Assembly: GCA_947626085.1 (NCBI GenBank)
Contig: CANQQU010000012.1
Coordinates: 1-40,150, forward strand
Direction of reading: 5' to 3'
DNA from: an uncultured Oscillospiraceae bacterium
GTDB taxonomy: Bacteria > Bacillota > Clostridia > Oscillospirales > Oscillospiraceae
Length of the DNA stretch: 40,150 bases
Shown: in pieces, positions 8,091 through 15,463 of the stretch
Layout of the letters: each line of letters opens with the position of its first letter
Numbering within the stretch: position 1 is the first letter of the stretch
Program-made: the position numbers and the translations under genes
Notes under the pieces: generated by a model
The model's input: the letters and a program-made list of their open reading frames with translations, nothing else
Told to the model about the DNA's origin: nothing
The model's database searches: none

Positions 8091-9156
8091 GGATTTCCTC
8101 CTGATTTTTTGACGGGATGGAGACCTGGGACAGGTCCCCGATAAACATGGCGTCCCCAAAGGAGAAGAACCGGTAGCGCTGCCGCACCGCCTCCCGGTAG
8201 GCCGCCAGGATCCTCTCCCGGCCGGCAAAGGCCGACACCAGCATCACCAGGGTACTCTCCGGCAGGTGGAAATTGGTGATCAGGGCGTCCATGGCCTTGA
8301 ACCGGTAGCCCGGATAGATGAAAATATCTGTCCAGCGGCTGCCCGGGGAAAACCGCCCGTCCTCCCCTACCATGCTTTCCAGGGTGCGGCAGGAGGTGGT
8401 GCCCACGCAGACGATCCGCCCGCCCTGCTCCCGGGTCCGGTTGAGGAGGCTCGCGGTCTCCTCGTTGATCCGGCACAGCTCAGAGTGCATATGGTGCTGG
8501 GAAATATCCTCCGCCTTCACCGGGCGGAAGGTTCCCAGGCCCACATGGAGGGTGATGAACGCCTCGGAAACCCCCATTTCCCGAATTTTTTCCAGCAGCT
8601 CCTTGGTAAAGTGAAGCCCGGCGGTGGGGGCAGCGGCGGAACCGGTCTCCCGGCTGTACACAGTCTGATACCGCTCCCGGTCTCCCAGCTCCTCCTTGAT
8701 GTAGGGCGGCAGGGGCATCTTTCCCAGCCGGTCCAGCACCTCCAGGAAAATGCCCTGGTAGGAAAATTCCACGATCCTGCCGCCCTCCGGCAGCTCCTGG
8801 ACCACTTTGCCCACCAATTCACCCTGGCCGAAGAGCACCTCCTGGCCCAGAGTCAGCTTCCGGGCGGGCTTGGCGAGGCACTCCCAGCGATTGCACCCCA
8901 GGTCCCGGAGCAGCAGCAGCTCCGCCGCCCCGCCGGTGGGCCGATTGCCTAGGAGCCTGGCGGGCAGCACCCGGGAGTCGTTCATCACCAGGCAGTCCCC
9001 GGGTCGCAGACAATGCACGATATCCGTAAAATGGCCGTGGATCATTTCCCCCGTTTCCCGGTCCAGCATCAGAAGCCTAGAGGCGTCCCGCCGGGGCAGC
9101 GGCGTCTGGGCGATCAGCTCCGGGGGCAGGTCATACCAAAAATCCTGTGTCTTCAA
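8071..9156 (-). CDS. queA: tRNA preQ1(34) S-adenosylmethionine ribosyltransferase-isomerase
   Basis: QueA transfers and isomerises the ribosyl part of SAM onto preQ1 in the wobble position of GUN-anticodon tRNAs, forming epoxyqueuosine. The 361-residue protein is full length and shows the family's conserved blocks: the N-terminal [37 protein letters not shown] (about 57-69), GLHFT, and [11 protein letters not shown]. The start is TTG at 9156; GGAGGG lies eight bases upstream and there is no ATG nearby. A strong promoter lies in the 103-bp gap to divergent dapA. Other queuosine genes are not in the window. Confidence 0.5.
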   Translation of the reverse strand: MKTQDFWYDLPPELIAQTPLPRRDASRLLMLDRETGEMIHGHFTDIVHCLRPGDCLVMNDSRVLPARLLGNRPTGGAAELLLLRDLGCNRWECLAKPARKLTLGQEVLFGQGELVGKVVQELPEGGRIVEFSYQGIFLEVLDRLGKMPLPPYIKEELGDRERYQTVYSRETGSAAAPTAGLHFTKELLEKIREMGVSEAFITLHVGLGTFRPVKAEDISQHHMHSELCRINEETASLLNRTREQGGRIVCVGTTSCRTLESMVGEDGRFSPGSRWTDIFIYPGYRFKAMDALITNFHLPESTLVMLVSAFAGRERILAAYREAVRQRYRFFSFGDAMFIGDLSQVSIPSKNQEEIHEDPGL

Positions 9157-9181
9157 GGGAAAATCCCTCCTTTTCCGGAAA

Positions 9182-9210
9182 ATTATACCCCATTATTTCT
9201 CATTTTGCAA
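9182..9210 (-). promoter_or_regulatory. Predicted queA promoter
   Basis: On the minus strand, TTGCAA (9205-9210), 17 bp, TATAAT (9182-9187). A 12-bp palindrome TTTTCCGGAAAA (9171-9182) lies immediately downstream of the -10, around the expected transcription start. Confidence 0.5.
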
Positions 9211-9259
9211 CAGGCAAAAAACCTTTCCGGGGCATAGATTGGTGCGGAGGTATCATTCT

Positions 9260-10147
9260 ATGAAAAAGCCCTTATTCACCGGGGTCTGCACGGCCCTCTG
9301 TACGCCCTTCCTGGACGGGAAGATCAACTATCCCATGGTGGAACAGCTGCTCCGCCGTCAGCTGGAAGCCGGCATCCGGGCGGTGGTGCTGGCGGGCACC
9401 ACCGGGGAAGGCGCCACCCTCTCCAACGAGGAAAAGCTCACCCTCATTCGAGTGGGGAAGTCCTGCCTGCGGGACCGGGCGCTGCTCATCGCCGGCACCG
9501 GCTCCAACGACACCGCCCACGCCGTGGCCCTGGCCCAATCGGCGGAGGCGGCGGGGGCGGACGCCCTGCTGGTGGTCAGTCCCTATTACAACAAGGCAAC
9601 GGAGGAGGGCCTCTGCGCCCACTATAGAGCCATTGCCGGCAGCGTGTCTATCCCGGTGATCCTGTACAACGTCCCCAGCCGCACCGGCGTGGATATCCCC
9701 GTCTCCGTCTACCGGAAGCTGAGCCGGGTGCCCAACATCGCCGGCGTCAAGGAGGCAAGTCCGGACCTTCAGAAGGTGGGCAGGATTCTGGCCACCTGCG
9801 GCCCGGATCTGCCAGTATGGGCCGGGGAGGATTCCCTGGCGGTGCCGGTGATGTCCCTAGGGGGACAGGGCGTGGTGTCCGTGGTATCCAACGTCTGCCC
9901 CGCTGAGACCAGCGCCATGGCCCAGGCGGCGCTGGCGGGGGATTTCGACACCGCCGCCGCCATCCAGCTTCGGCTGCTGGGGCTCATTGACCTGCTCTTT
10001 GCCCAGGTCAATCCGGTGCCTGTCAAGGCCGCCATGGCCCTGATCGGCTATGACTGCGGCGGCTGCCGCCTGCCGCTGACCCAGCTGGACCCGGAGAACC
10101 GGGAAAAGCTGGCGGCCATGCTCCGGGACATGAACGCTGTGAGCTAG
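9260..10147 (+). CDS. dapA: 4-hydroxy-tetrahydrodipicolinate synthase
   Basis: Condenses pyruvate with aspartate semialdehyde at the entry to the lysine/diaminopimelate pathway, in the cytoplasm. The 295-residue protein has the expected length and motifs: GTTGEG (46-51) for pyruvate binding, Tyr110 in SPYYNK, Tyr137 and Arg141 in YNVPSRT, and the Schiff-base Lys164 in AGVKEAS. ATG 9260 is preceded by GCGGAGG at nine bases. It stands alone between divergent queA and a convergent surface gene. A related lyase of the same superfamily (such as N-acetylneuraminate lyase) is possible in principle, but the YNVPSRT context favours DapA. Confidence 0.5.
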   Translation: MKKPLFTGVCTALCTPFLDGKINYPMVEQLLRRQLEAGIRAVVLAGTTGEGATLSNEEKLTLIRVGKSCLRDRALLIAGTGSNDTAHAVALAQSAEAAGADALLVVSPYYNKATEEGLCAHYRAIAGSVSIPVILYNVPSRTGVDIPVSVYRKLSRVPNIAGVKEASPDLQKVGRILATCGPDLPVWAGEDSLAVPVMSLGGQGVVSVVSNVCPAETSAMAQAALAGDFDTAAAIQLRLLGLIDLLFAQVNPVPVKAAMALIGYDCGGCRLPLTQLDPENREKLAAMLRDMNAVS

Positions 10148-10161
10148 CTTTCGCGCAATTT

Positions 10162-10193
10162 GCGCCCCGGCAAAAGCCGGGGCGCGAATTTTA
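10162..10193 (+). terminator. Terminator between convergent genes
   Basis: Perfect 10-bp stem GCGCCCCGGC (10162-10171) with GCCGGGGCGC (10176-10185), AAAA loop, followed by a short GAATTTTA tract. The tract overlaps the stop of the minus-strand gene; the hairpin may serve both strands. Confidence 0.5.
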
Positions 10194-11963
10194 TCTTCTG
10201 CGGAAGCACAAGGCTGCCACCAGGCCCATTCCCAGGACCAGCGCCGACACGCCCACCAGCAGGGCTGCGGTCCAGTTTATTTCCATGGAAACAGGGGCCT
10301 TCCCCTCGGTCTGGAGCTGTCTGCCCGGAAGCTGTCCGTCCCCCTCCGGCAGCTGTCCTTGAATATCCCCCCGACCGCCGCCGAAGGCGGGCCACCGGCC
10401 TTCCATGCCGCCGTTCGGGTTCTGAATACCCGAATCCTCCCCCTCTACGCCGGGGCCGCGCTGGGGCCTCTGGCCACCGCCATCCTGGGGAACCGTCCCT
10501 TCCGGCAGGCCGGGGGCCTCACCCAGGCCGCCGGAAGGGGGCTCCACGCCGGAGGGGGCCTCACCCTCCGGCAGCTGCATGCCTCCGCCGAATCCGCCAA
10601 ATCTGCCGCCCATTTGTCCAAAGGCGGAGACCGCGTCGCTGCTATTTTCCACGGTGTAGGTTTGCTGGCTCTCTCCCACGGTCAGGGTGCAGCTGTCCCC
10701 CACCCGCAGTCCCGGGGCGCTGACGATCAGGCAGGTAAATTCATAGGGCACCTCCTCGGCCAGCAGCGTTTGACCCCCGGCCTCCAGTGTCACCTGGCAG
10801 CCCGCCTGACCGGTCACGCCCTCCATCAAAAAGCCCTGGGAGGAGTCGGCGGAAATCGCCTCCGCCATGGTATTGCTCCCGCAGGCCAGGATGGTCCCGC
10901 CGTCGATCCGGCAGGCCCCGCCGTACTCGCTGCCGTAGTCAATGGCCAGGTTGCCCCCTTGGCCGTTGAGGCTGATGAAGACGCTGCCGCCCTCCAGATA
11001 GATGCTGCCGTTGGAATCCAAGCCGTCGGCGTCCCGGCCCGCGGCGTTGCGAATACGGATATCCCCGCCGCTGATCCGGATGTACCCTGCCTCCCCTGTG
11101 CCGGTGGCGTTGATGCCGTCGTCAGTGGGCGCAAGGTCCAAGGTCCCTCCGGCGATGGTGACGCAGACGGCCTCGATCCCCTCGTAACACTCGGAAACGG
11201 TCAGGCTGCCGGATTCCATATAGAAAAAGCTGGTCCCCTCGTCATTTTGGGCGGTCACGCCGTCGTCTCCGTCACGGATGGTGATGTCCGCCTCCCGGAC
11301 CCGGACGCTGTCGTTGGCGTGGAGGCCGTCCTGGGCCGCCTGGATATCCAGACTTCCCCCGGTGATCACCAGATCGTCGTTGCACACGATACCGTGGCAG
11401 TAGGTTCCCTCCACGGTGAGCTGCCCGGCGCCCTGAATGGTTAAATCGTCCCGGGAGTAGACCGTTCCGTCAATTCCGGCGGAAACCGCCTCCTGAGAAT
11501 AGCTCTCCCCGGAGGACAGCTGGTTCACCGTTCCGTCGCCCAGGGTAATGAACACCTTCCCCGCCTGTTCAATGTCCAAGGCCGCCCCGTCCTGACAGAA
11601 AAGATCCACCCCATCCAGGTATAGCCAGATCTTGTCGTCCCCTTCCGCCTGGACGATCACACTGCCGTCGTCCAAGGCGCCGGAGAGGACATATTTTCCG
11701 GGGCTGACGATATACACGTCTCCCTGGTAAAAATAGGCGCCGTTGCCCTGGACCCTGGCGCTCTCTCCGCTGAGAATGATCCGGGTAGCGGCGGATCGGT
11801 CGTAGTCCGCCGTCAGGTCGTTGGCGGTGAAGATCTCGTCCTCCCCCTCCGGAGCAACGGCGGTCAGCCCCAGGGCCTTCCCATTCATGAACAGCAGCGT
11901 CGCCGCCAGGGTCAGCGCCACGATCCCCCAGCAGATCCCGTCAATATATTTGTGCCTGGCCAC
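10191..11963 (-). CDS. Carbohydrate-binding domain protein, Cthe_2159-like (secreted, membrane-anchored)
   Basis: A 590-residue exported protein. It has an N-terminal hydrophobic segment (about 9-30), then a long region of short beta strands with repeated GG-x-L/I-x-I and DGI/DGL turns (about 45-440), typical of a right-handed beta-helix and of the Cthe_2159 family, one member of which binds cellulose and acidic sugars. A Gly/Pro/Glu-rich low-complexity region (about 450-545) and a C-terminal membrane segment (about 563-585) ending in FRRR follow. The GTG start at 11963 has AAGGAGG upstream. It is last in a three-gene cassette after the VTC and DUF4956 genes, a combination recurring in Firmicutes. 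Ligand unknown. Confidence 0.5.
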   Translation of the reverse strand: MARHKYIDGICWGIVALTLAATLLFMNGKALGLTAVAPEGEDEIFTANDLTADYDRSAATRIILSGESARVQGNGAYFYQGDVYIVSPGKYVLSGALDDGSVIVQAEGDDKIWLYLDGVDLFCQDGAALDIEQAGKVFITLGDGTVNQLSSGESYSQEAVSAGIDGTVYSRDDLTIQGAGQLTVEGTYCHGIVCNDDLVITGGSLDIQAAQDGLHANDSVRVREADITIRDGDDGVTAQNDEGTSFFYMESGSLTVSECYEGIEAVCVTIAGGTLDLAPTDDGINATGTGEAGYIRISGGDIRIRNAAGRDADGLDSNGSIYLEGGSVFISLNGQGGNLAIDYGSEYGGACRIDGGTILACGSNTMAEAISADSSQGFLMEGVTGQAGCQVTLEAGGQTLLAEEVPYEFTCLIVSAPGLRVGDSCTLTVGESQQTYTVENSSDAVSAFGQMGGRFGGFGGGMQLPEGEAPSGVEPPSGGLGEAPGLPEGTVPQDGGGQRPQRGPGVEGEDSGIQNPNGGMEGRWPAFGGGRGDIQGQLPEGDGQLPGRQLQTEGKAPVSMEINWTAALLVGVSALVLGMGLVAALCFRRR

Positions 11964-11974
11964 CGCTTGCCTCC

Positions 11975-12646
11975 TTATCCCATGTAGTCCCCATGGTAGC
12001 TCACAAGCACGGCGCTGTAAACCCCCTCCATCTGGGACAGGATGTTGACAAAGTCGGTATTGCCGTCCTTCAAACTGACCTCCAGGTTCAGCTCCACAGA
12101 ACCGGCCTGGGCGGTCTTGCTCTTAACGGCGCAGCGGCGGGTCATTTTGTCCAGATAGGCCCGGGCGGCGGTCTCGCTGTCGTAGCCATCGCAGCGGAGT
12201 ACCAGGATATAGGGCTGGCTCTGGGGCTTCCGGTTGACGAATACCAGCAGGATGATCCCAATGACCACACTGCCGATCACCGCCAGAGGGATCAGCCCCG
12301 CCGCCAGCACGATGCCCACGGCGATGGACCAGAACAGAAACGCGATGTCCAAGGGCTCCTTGATGGCGGTGCGGAACCGGACGATGGACAGCGCGCCCAC
12401 CATGCCCAGGGACAGCACCACGTTGCTGGTGACAGCCAGAATGACCAGGGTGGTGATCATGGTCAGTGCGATCAGGGTCACGCCGAAGCTGGAGGAATAC
12501 TGCACGCCGGTGTAGGTCTTCTTGTACACCAGGAAAATGAAGACGCCCATTCCAAAAGCCAGCGCCAGGGCCAAAACCATGTCCAGCAGGCTCACCGAGG
12601 TGACGTTTTCCAGAAAACTGGATTTAAAAATGTCGCTGAATGTCAT
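11975..12646 (-). CDS. DUF4956 domain membrane protein
   Basis: A 223-residue protein with four predicted membrane segments in its N-terminal part (about 20-130) and the conserved family block GMVGALSIVRFRTAIKEP (about 82-99). The C-terminal soluble part (135-223) resembles a small ferredoxin-like regulatory domain. Its biochemical role is unknown; the family regularly neighbours VTC-domain polyphosphate polymerases and CotH or beta-helix surface proteins, as here. It lies 18 bp after the VTC gene and 11 bp before the surface-protein gene. Confidence 0.5.
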   Translation of the reverse strand: MTFSDIFKSSFLENVTSVSLLDMVLALALAFGMGVFIFLVYKKTYTGVQYSSSFGVTLIALTMITTLVILAVTSNVVLSLGMVGALSIVRFRTAIKEPLDIAFLFWSIAVGIVLAAGLIPLAVIGSVVIGIILLVFVNRKPQSQPYILVLRCDGYDSETAARAYLDKMTRRCAVKSKTAQAGSVELNLEVSLKDGNTDFVNILSQMEGVYSAVLVSYHGDYMG

Positions 12647-12664
12647 AAAATTACCTCCTGTATA

Positions 12665-13330
12665 TTAGCCGTAGATCCGGCATTGGGCACATTTGGAAAA
12701 GGCCGACGCCCTTCGGCCCGTCAGCGCCGCCGCGTCCCGAATGATATCCGGCAGAAAGGCGTCAAATTTGATCTCCATCAGTGCCGGAGCATCTCCGGCG
12801 GGCAGCGTGACCGCCGCCGGGTCCAGAAACCGGTCCGTCTCATAGCACGCCCGGATCCCGGTGTCCAAAGTGACCCGGACATTCCCAGCAGGATACAGGA
12901 AGGCTTCCCGGGTATAGTCCACCCGCACCTTGGGTCGGAGCAGAGACGCCGCCATTTTGCTGTACAGCTCCGCCGAAAGTTCCCCCGCGGACAGCATCCA
13001 GTCCCACTTCCCCGAGAGCAGGCACTGTACCTGCCGCGCCGTCACCGGCTCCTGGGTCTTGCGGCAAAGGCCCCCGATCTTCTCCTTCTTTTCCAGATGG
13101 AGAAAGGACAAGTCCTGGCCATAGTACCGCAGGCGGAATTTTTCCCGGCGGTTGACCCCGTCCAGCTTTTCCCACAGGGCGGCGTCCTCCGGCGTGTCAA
13201 AATAAAGACTGCGGACCTGGTAGGCGCCGTTTTTCCCGTGGGGATCGGGCCGGCAGATTTGGCTCAGCCGCTGCCGCAGCTCCCACAGGTCCCCCGGATC
13301 GATCTCGATCTTCCATTCCTGACGATACAT
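12665..13330 (-). CDS. VTC-domain polyphosphate polymerase-like protein
   Basis: A 221-residue protein of the VTC superfamily, whose yeast relative Vtc4 makes polyphosphate from ATP inside a tunnel of basic residues. Visible family elements are an N-terminal YRQEWKIEI strand, VRSLYFDTPED (about 42-52), REKFRLRYYG, a LEKKEK strand, and EIKFDAFLP near the C-terminus. ATG 13330 is preceded by GGAGGG; the in-frame upstream extension lacks a ribosome site. It is first in the cassette with DUF4956 and the carbohydrate-binding gene. Bacterial members of this small type have little direct evidence, so polymer synthesis is inferred. A TATACT at 13357-13362 could be its -10, without a clear -35. Confidence 0.5.
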   Translation of the reverse strand: MYRQEWKIEIDPGDLWELRQRLSQICRPDPHGKNGAYQVRSLYFDTPEDAALWEKLDGVNRREKFRLRYYGQDLSFLHLEKKEKIGGLCRKTQEPVTARQVQCLLSGKWDWMLSAGELSAELYSKMAASLLRPKVRVDYTREAFLYPAGNVRVTLDTGIRACYETDRFLDPAAVTLPAGDAPALMEIKFDAFLPDIIRDAAALTGRRASAFSKCAQCRIYG

Positions 13331-13411
13331 CCGCTTCCCTCCGTTTCTGGAATACAAGTATAGCGCCGCTGCCTTAATTTTGGCTTAGAAAAGAATGACC
13401 CGTTTGTAAAC

Positions 13412-13441
13412 AAAATGGGAGGCGCCGTTTGGGCGCCTCCC
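13412..13441 (-). terminator. Terminator after the second two-component system
   Basis: Perfect 10-bp stem GGGAGGCGCC (13417-13426) with GGCGCCTCCC (13432-13441), followed on the minus strand by ATTTTG. It closes the kinase/regulator operon just before the VTC cassette. Confidence 0.5.
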
Positions 13442-13450
13442 GGGCTTCGT

Positions 13451-14677
13451 TTATTCCAATGGAAGCGTGACGGTGAAGGAAATTCCGTCTTCCCCCCAAT
13501 AAGCCGCCTCTATTTTTCCCCGGAACCCGGTCACAATGGCCTGGGCGGCGGCCAGGCCGATGCCGTGGCCCCCGGCGGACTGGGTCCGGGCGCTGTCCGG
13601 CCGGTAAAACCGCCGGAACAGGGCTTCCGGCGGGCATTCTGGCCGCTTTTCGCAACGGTTTTTTACCGTCAGCACCGCCGCCCGGCCGGTTTTCTCCAGG
13701 GTCAGGGTCCCCTCCGTGCCGGGAAGGGCGTATTTCGCGCCGTTGTCCAGCAGGATCTCCGCCAGGCTGCGGATCTGCTCCCGGTTGGCCCGGACGGCGA
13801 CGCCTGGGGGGATCTGGGCCCTCAGCGTCAGCGCCCGCCGCTCATAGACCTGGGAAAATTGCTCTACCTCCGATCGGAGGACCTCCGACAACTCCACCGC
13901 CTCCAGTGGCGGGCCCTCCGGGGCCTCCGCCCGGGCCAGGGTCAGCAGATGATTGGTCAGCATCGTCATCCGCCCAACCTGCTCCAGCACCGTGCGGCTC
14001 CACGGACTCTGGCCCTGGTGGAGCTCCAGCACCTCGGTGTTGGCCTGAATAATGGCCAGGGGCGTTTTCAGCTCATGTCCGGCGTCGGTGACAAACTGCC
14101 GCTGCCGCTCCAGGTTTTCCGCGATGGGTCGGATCGCCCGCTTGGACAGCAGCACCACCAGCAGCAGCATGGCGGCCCAGCAGACCGCCCCCGCGAGGAA
14201 GGACAATAGCCCCACCCGCAGCAGCGCGGCACGCTGGGACGTCACATCCAGAAATAAAAAGCAGTATTCCCCCGGCCCGGCGGAAACCGCCAAAAACCGG
14301 TAATTTTCCACATAGCCCTCGGCTTTCCCGGCGTCCGCCGCCTTCTGGGCCAGGGCGATGGCCTCCCGCTCCGTCAGGTCCCCGATCCGGCTGAGGTCCA
14401 GCCGCAGAATAACGCCGTCCCCACTGACTCGGAGGGAAAAATAGGCCGCGCCCCGCCGCTCATTGTCCGTGGGTGGCGCGGCGAAAAAGGGCGGAAGCCG
14501 GCCCTGCCCGGACATGGGCAGCGCCTCCTCCCGGGCCAGGGATTCCAGGAGCTGCCCGGACTGGCTGACGGTGGCGGCAATGTTCAGAGAGTTGAGTACC
14601 CCCAGCAGCACGATCAGCAGCACCGACACCGCCAGCATGGCCGTGGCGATAAATTTCCGTTTCAGCTGTCGGATCAT
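13451..14677 (-). CDS. Sensor histidine kinase (second two-component system)
   Basis: A 408-residue kinase with a membrane segment at about 11-32, a short extracytoplasmic sensor of about 115 residues, a second membrane segment at about 153-178, and then directly a phosphoacceptor helix with His201 in DAGHELKTPL. The ATPase domain has an N box reading EILLDNGAKYA (the usual second Asn is Gly) and a lid GGHGIGLAAA; the G1 box is weak (VKNRCEKRP in place of DNG-x-G). ATG 14677 overlaps the regulator's stop as ATGA, so the pair is translationally coupled. Compact sensors of this kind often respond to antimicrobial or envelope stress, but the signal here is unknown. Confidence 0.5.
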   Translation of the reverse strand: MIRQLKRKFIATAMLAVSVLLIVLLGVLNSLNIAATVSQSGQLLESLAREEALPMSGQGRLPPFFAAPPTDNERRGAAYFSLRVSGDGVILRLDLSRIGDLTEREAIALAQKAADAGKAEGYVENYRFLAVSAGPGEYCFLFLDVTSQRAALLRVGLLSFLAGAVCWAAMLLLVVLLSKRAIRPIAENLERQRQFVTDAGHELKTPLAIIQANTEVLELHQGQSPWSRTVLEQVGRMTMLTNHLLTLARAEAPEGPPLEAVELSEVLRSEVEQFSQVYERRALTLRAQIPPGVAVRANREQIRSLAEILLDNGAKYALPGTEGTLTLEKTGRAAVLTVKNRCEKRPECPPEALFRRFYRPDSARTQSAGGHGIGLAAAQAIVTGFRGKIEAAYWGEDGISFTVTLPLE

Positions 14678-15348
14678 TTCTTCGCCTCCAGGGTATAGCC
14701 CACATTCCGCCGGGCCCGAATCTCCGCCCCGCCGCCCAGGGCCGCCAGGCGTTTGCGCAGATAGGAGATGTACACCCACACCACGCCCACCTCCGCGTCG
14801 GAGTCATAGCCCCAGACCTTGGTTCGGATCTCCTCCGTGGAAAGATACCGGCCCTGATTCAGCATCAAAAGCTCCATCAACTGAAATTCCAGCTTGGAGA
14901 GCTGAAACTTCTGCCCGCCCCCGGAGAGGGTACAGCTGTTCCGGTCCAGAGCGATCCCTCCGCAGCGCAGACAGCTGGGAGAAAAGCTCTCCTTCCGGCG
15001 GAGCATGGCCCGCACCCGGGCCAGCAGCTCCGCCATGGCGAAGGGTTTGGGCAGATAGTCGTCGGCTCCCAGATCCAGGCCCTGGATCCGGTCCTCCACC
15101 TGAGAGCGGGCGGTGAGCAGCAGCACCGGCACGGCGGAGCCGGCGGCCCGCAGCGCCCGCAGCACCTCCAAACCGTCCTTTCCCGGCATCATGATATCCA
15201 GAATGATTCCGTCATAGCCCCCAAGGAGGGCATAATCCAGGGCGTCATTGCCGTTGTAGACCGGGTCCACCGTAAAATTGTAGTAGCGCAGGGCCTCCGT
15301 CACAGCCTGGGAGAGGGCAGGTTCATCCTCGGCATAGAGCAGTTTCAT
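14674..15348 (-). CDS. OmpR/PhoB-family response regulator (second system)
   Basis: A 224-residue regulator with acidic pair Glu7/Asp8, phospho-acceptor Asp51 in IILDIMMPG, Lys101 before PF, and a C-terminal winged helix (about 125-222) with the usual VWGYDSDAEVGVVWVYISYLRKRL block. ATG 15348 is the natural start and lies about 16 bp from a strong promoter's -10. The kinase gene follows with a 4-nt overlap. Whether it controls the downstream VTC cassette or the upstream surface protein cannot be decided from sequence. Confidence 0.5.
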   Translation of the reverse strand: MKLLYAEDEPALSQAVTEALRYYNFTVDPVYNGNDALDYALLGGYDGIILDIMMPGKDGLEVLRALRAAGSAVPVLLLTARSQVEDRIQGLDLGADDYLPKPFAMAELLARVRAMLRRKESFSPSCLRCGGIALDRNSCTLSGGGQKFQLSKLEFQLMELLMLNQGRYLSTEEIRTKVWGYDSDAEVGVVWVYISYLRKRLAALGGGAEIRARRNVGYTLEAKK

Positions 15349-15363
15349 CGAATCACCGCAGTC

Positions 15364-15392
15364 ATCATATCACAGTGTCCCAAAAATGTAAA
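15364..15392 (-). promoter_or_regulatory. Predicted promoter of the second two-component operon
   Basis: On the minus strand, TTTACA (15387-15392), 17 bp, TATGAT (15364-15369), with TGA just before the -10. Confidence 0.5.
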
Positions 15393-15421
15393 GAAAAACC
15401 CGTTTTGTCCCCGCCGGGATT

Positions 15422-15449
15422 AAAATGCCGCCCCCAAAATGGGGGCGGC
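15422..15449 (-). terminator. Terminator after the Cys-rich surface protein gene
   Basis: Perfect 9-bp stem GCCGCCCCC (15427-15435) with GGGGGCGGC (15441-15449), followed on the minus strand by ATTTTA. Confidence 0.5.
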
Positions 15450-15463
15450 AAAGGAGAATCGCC

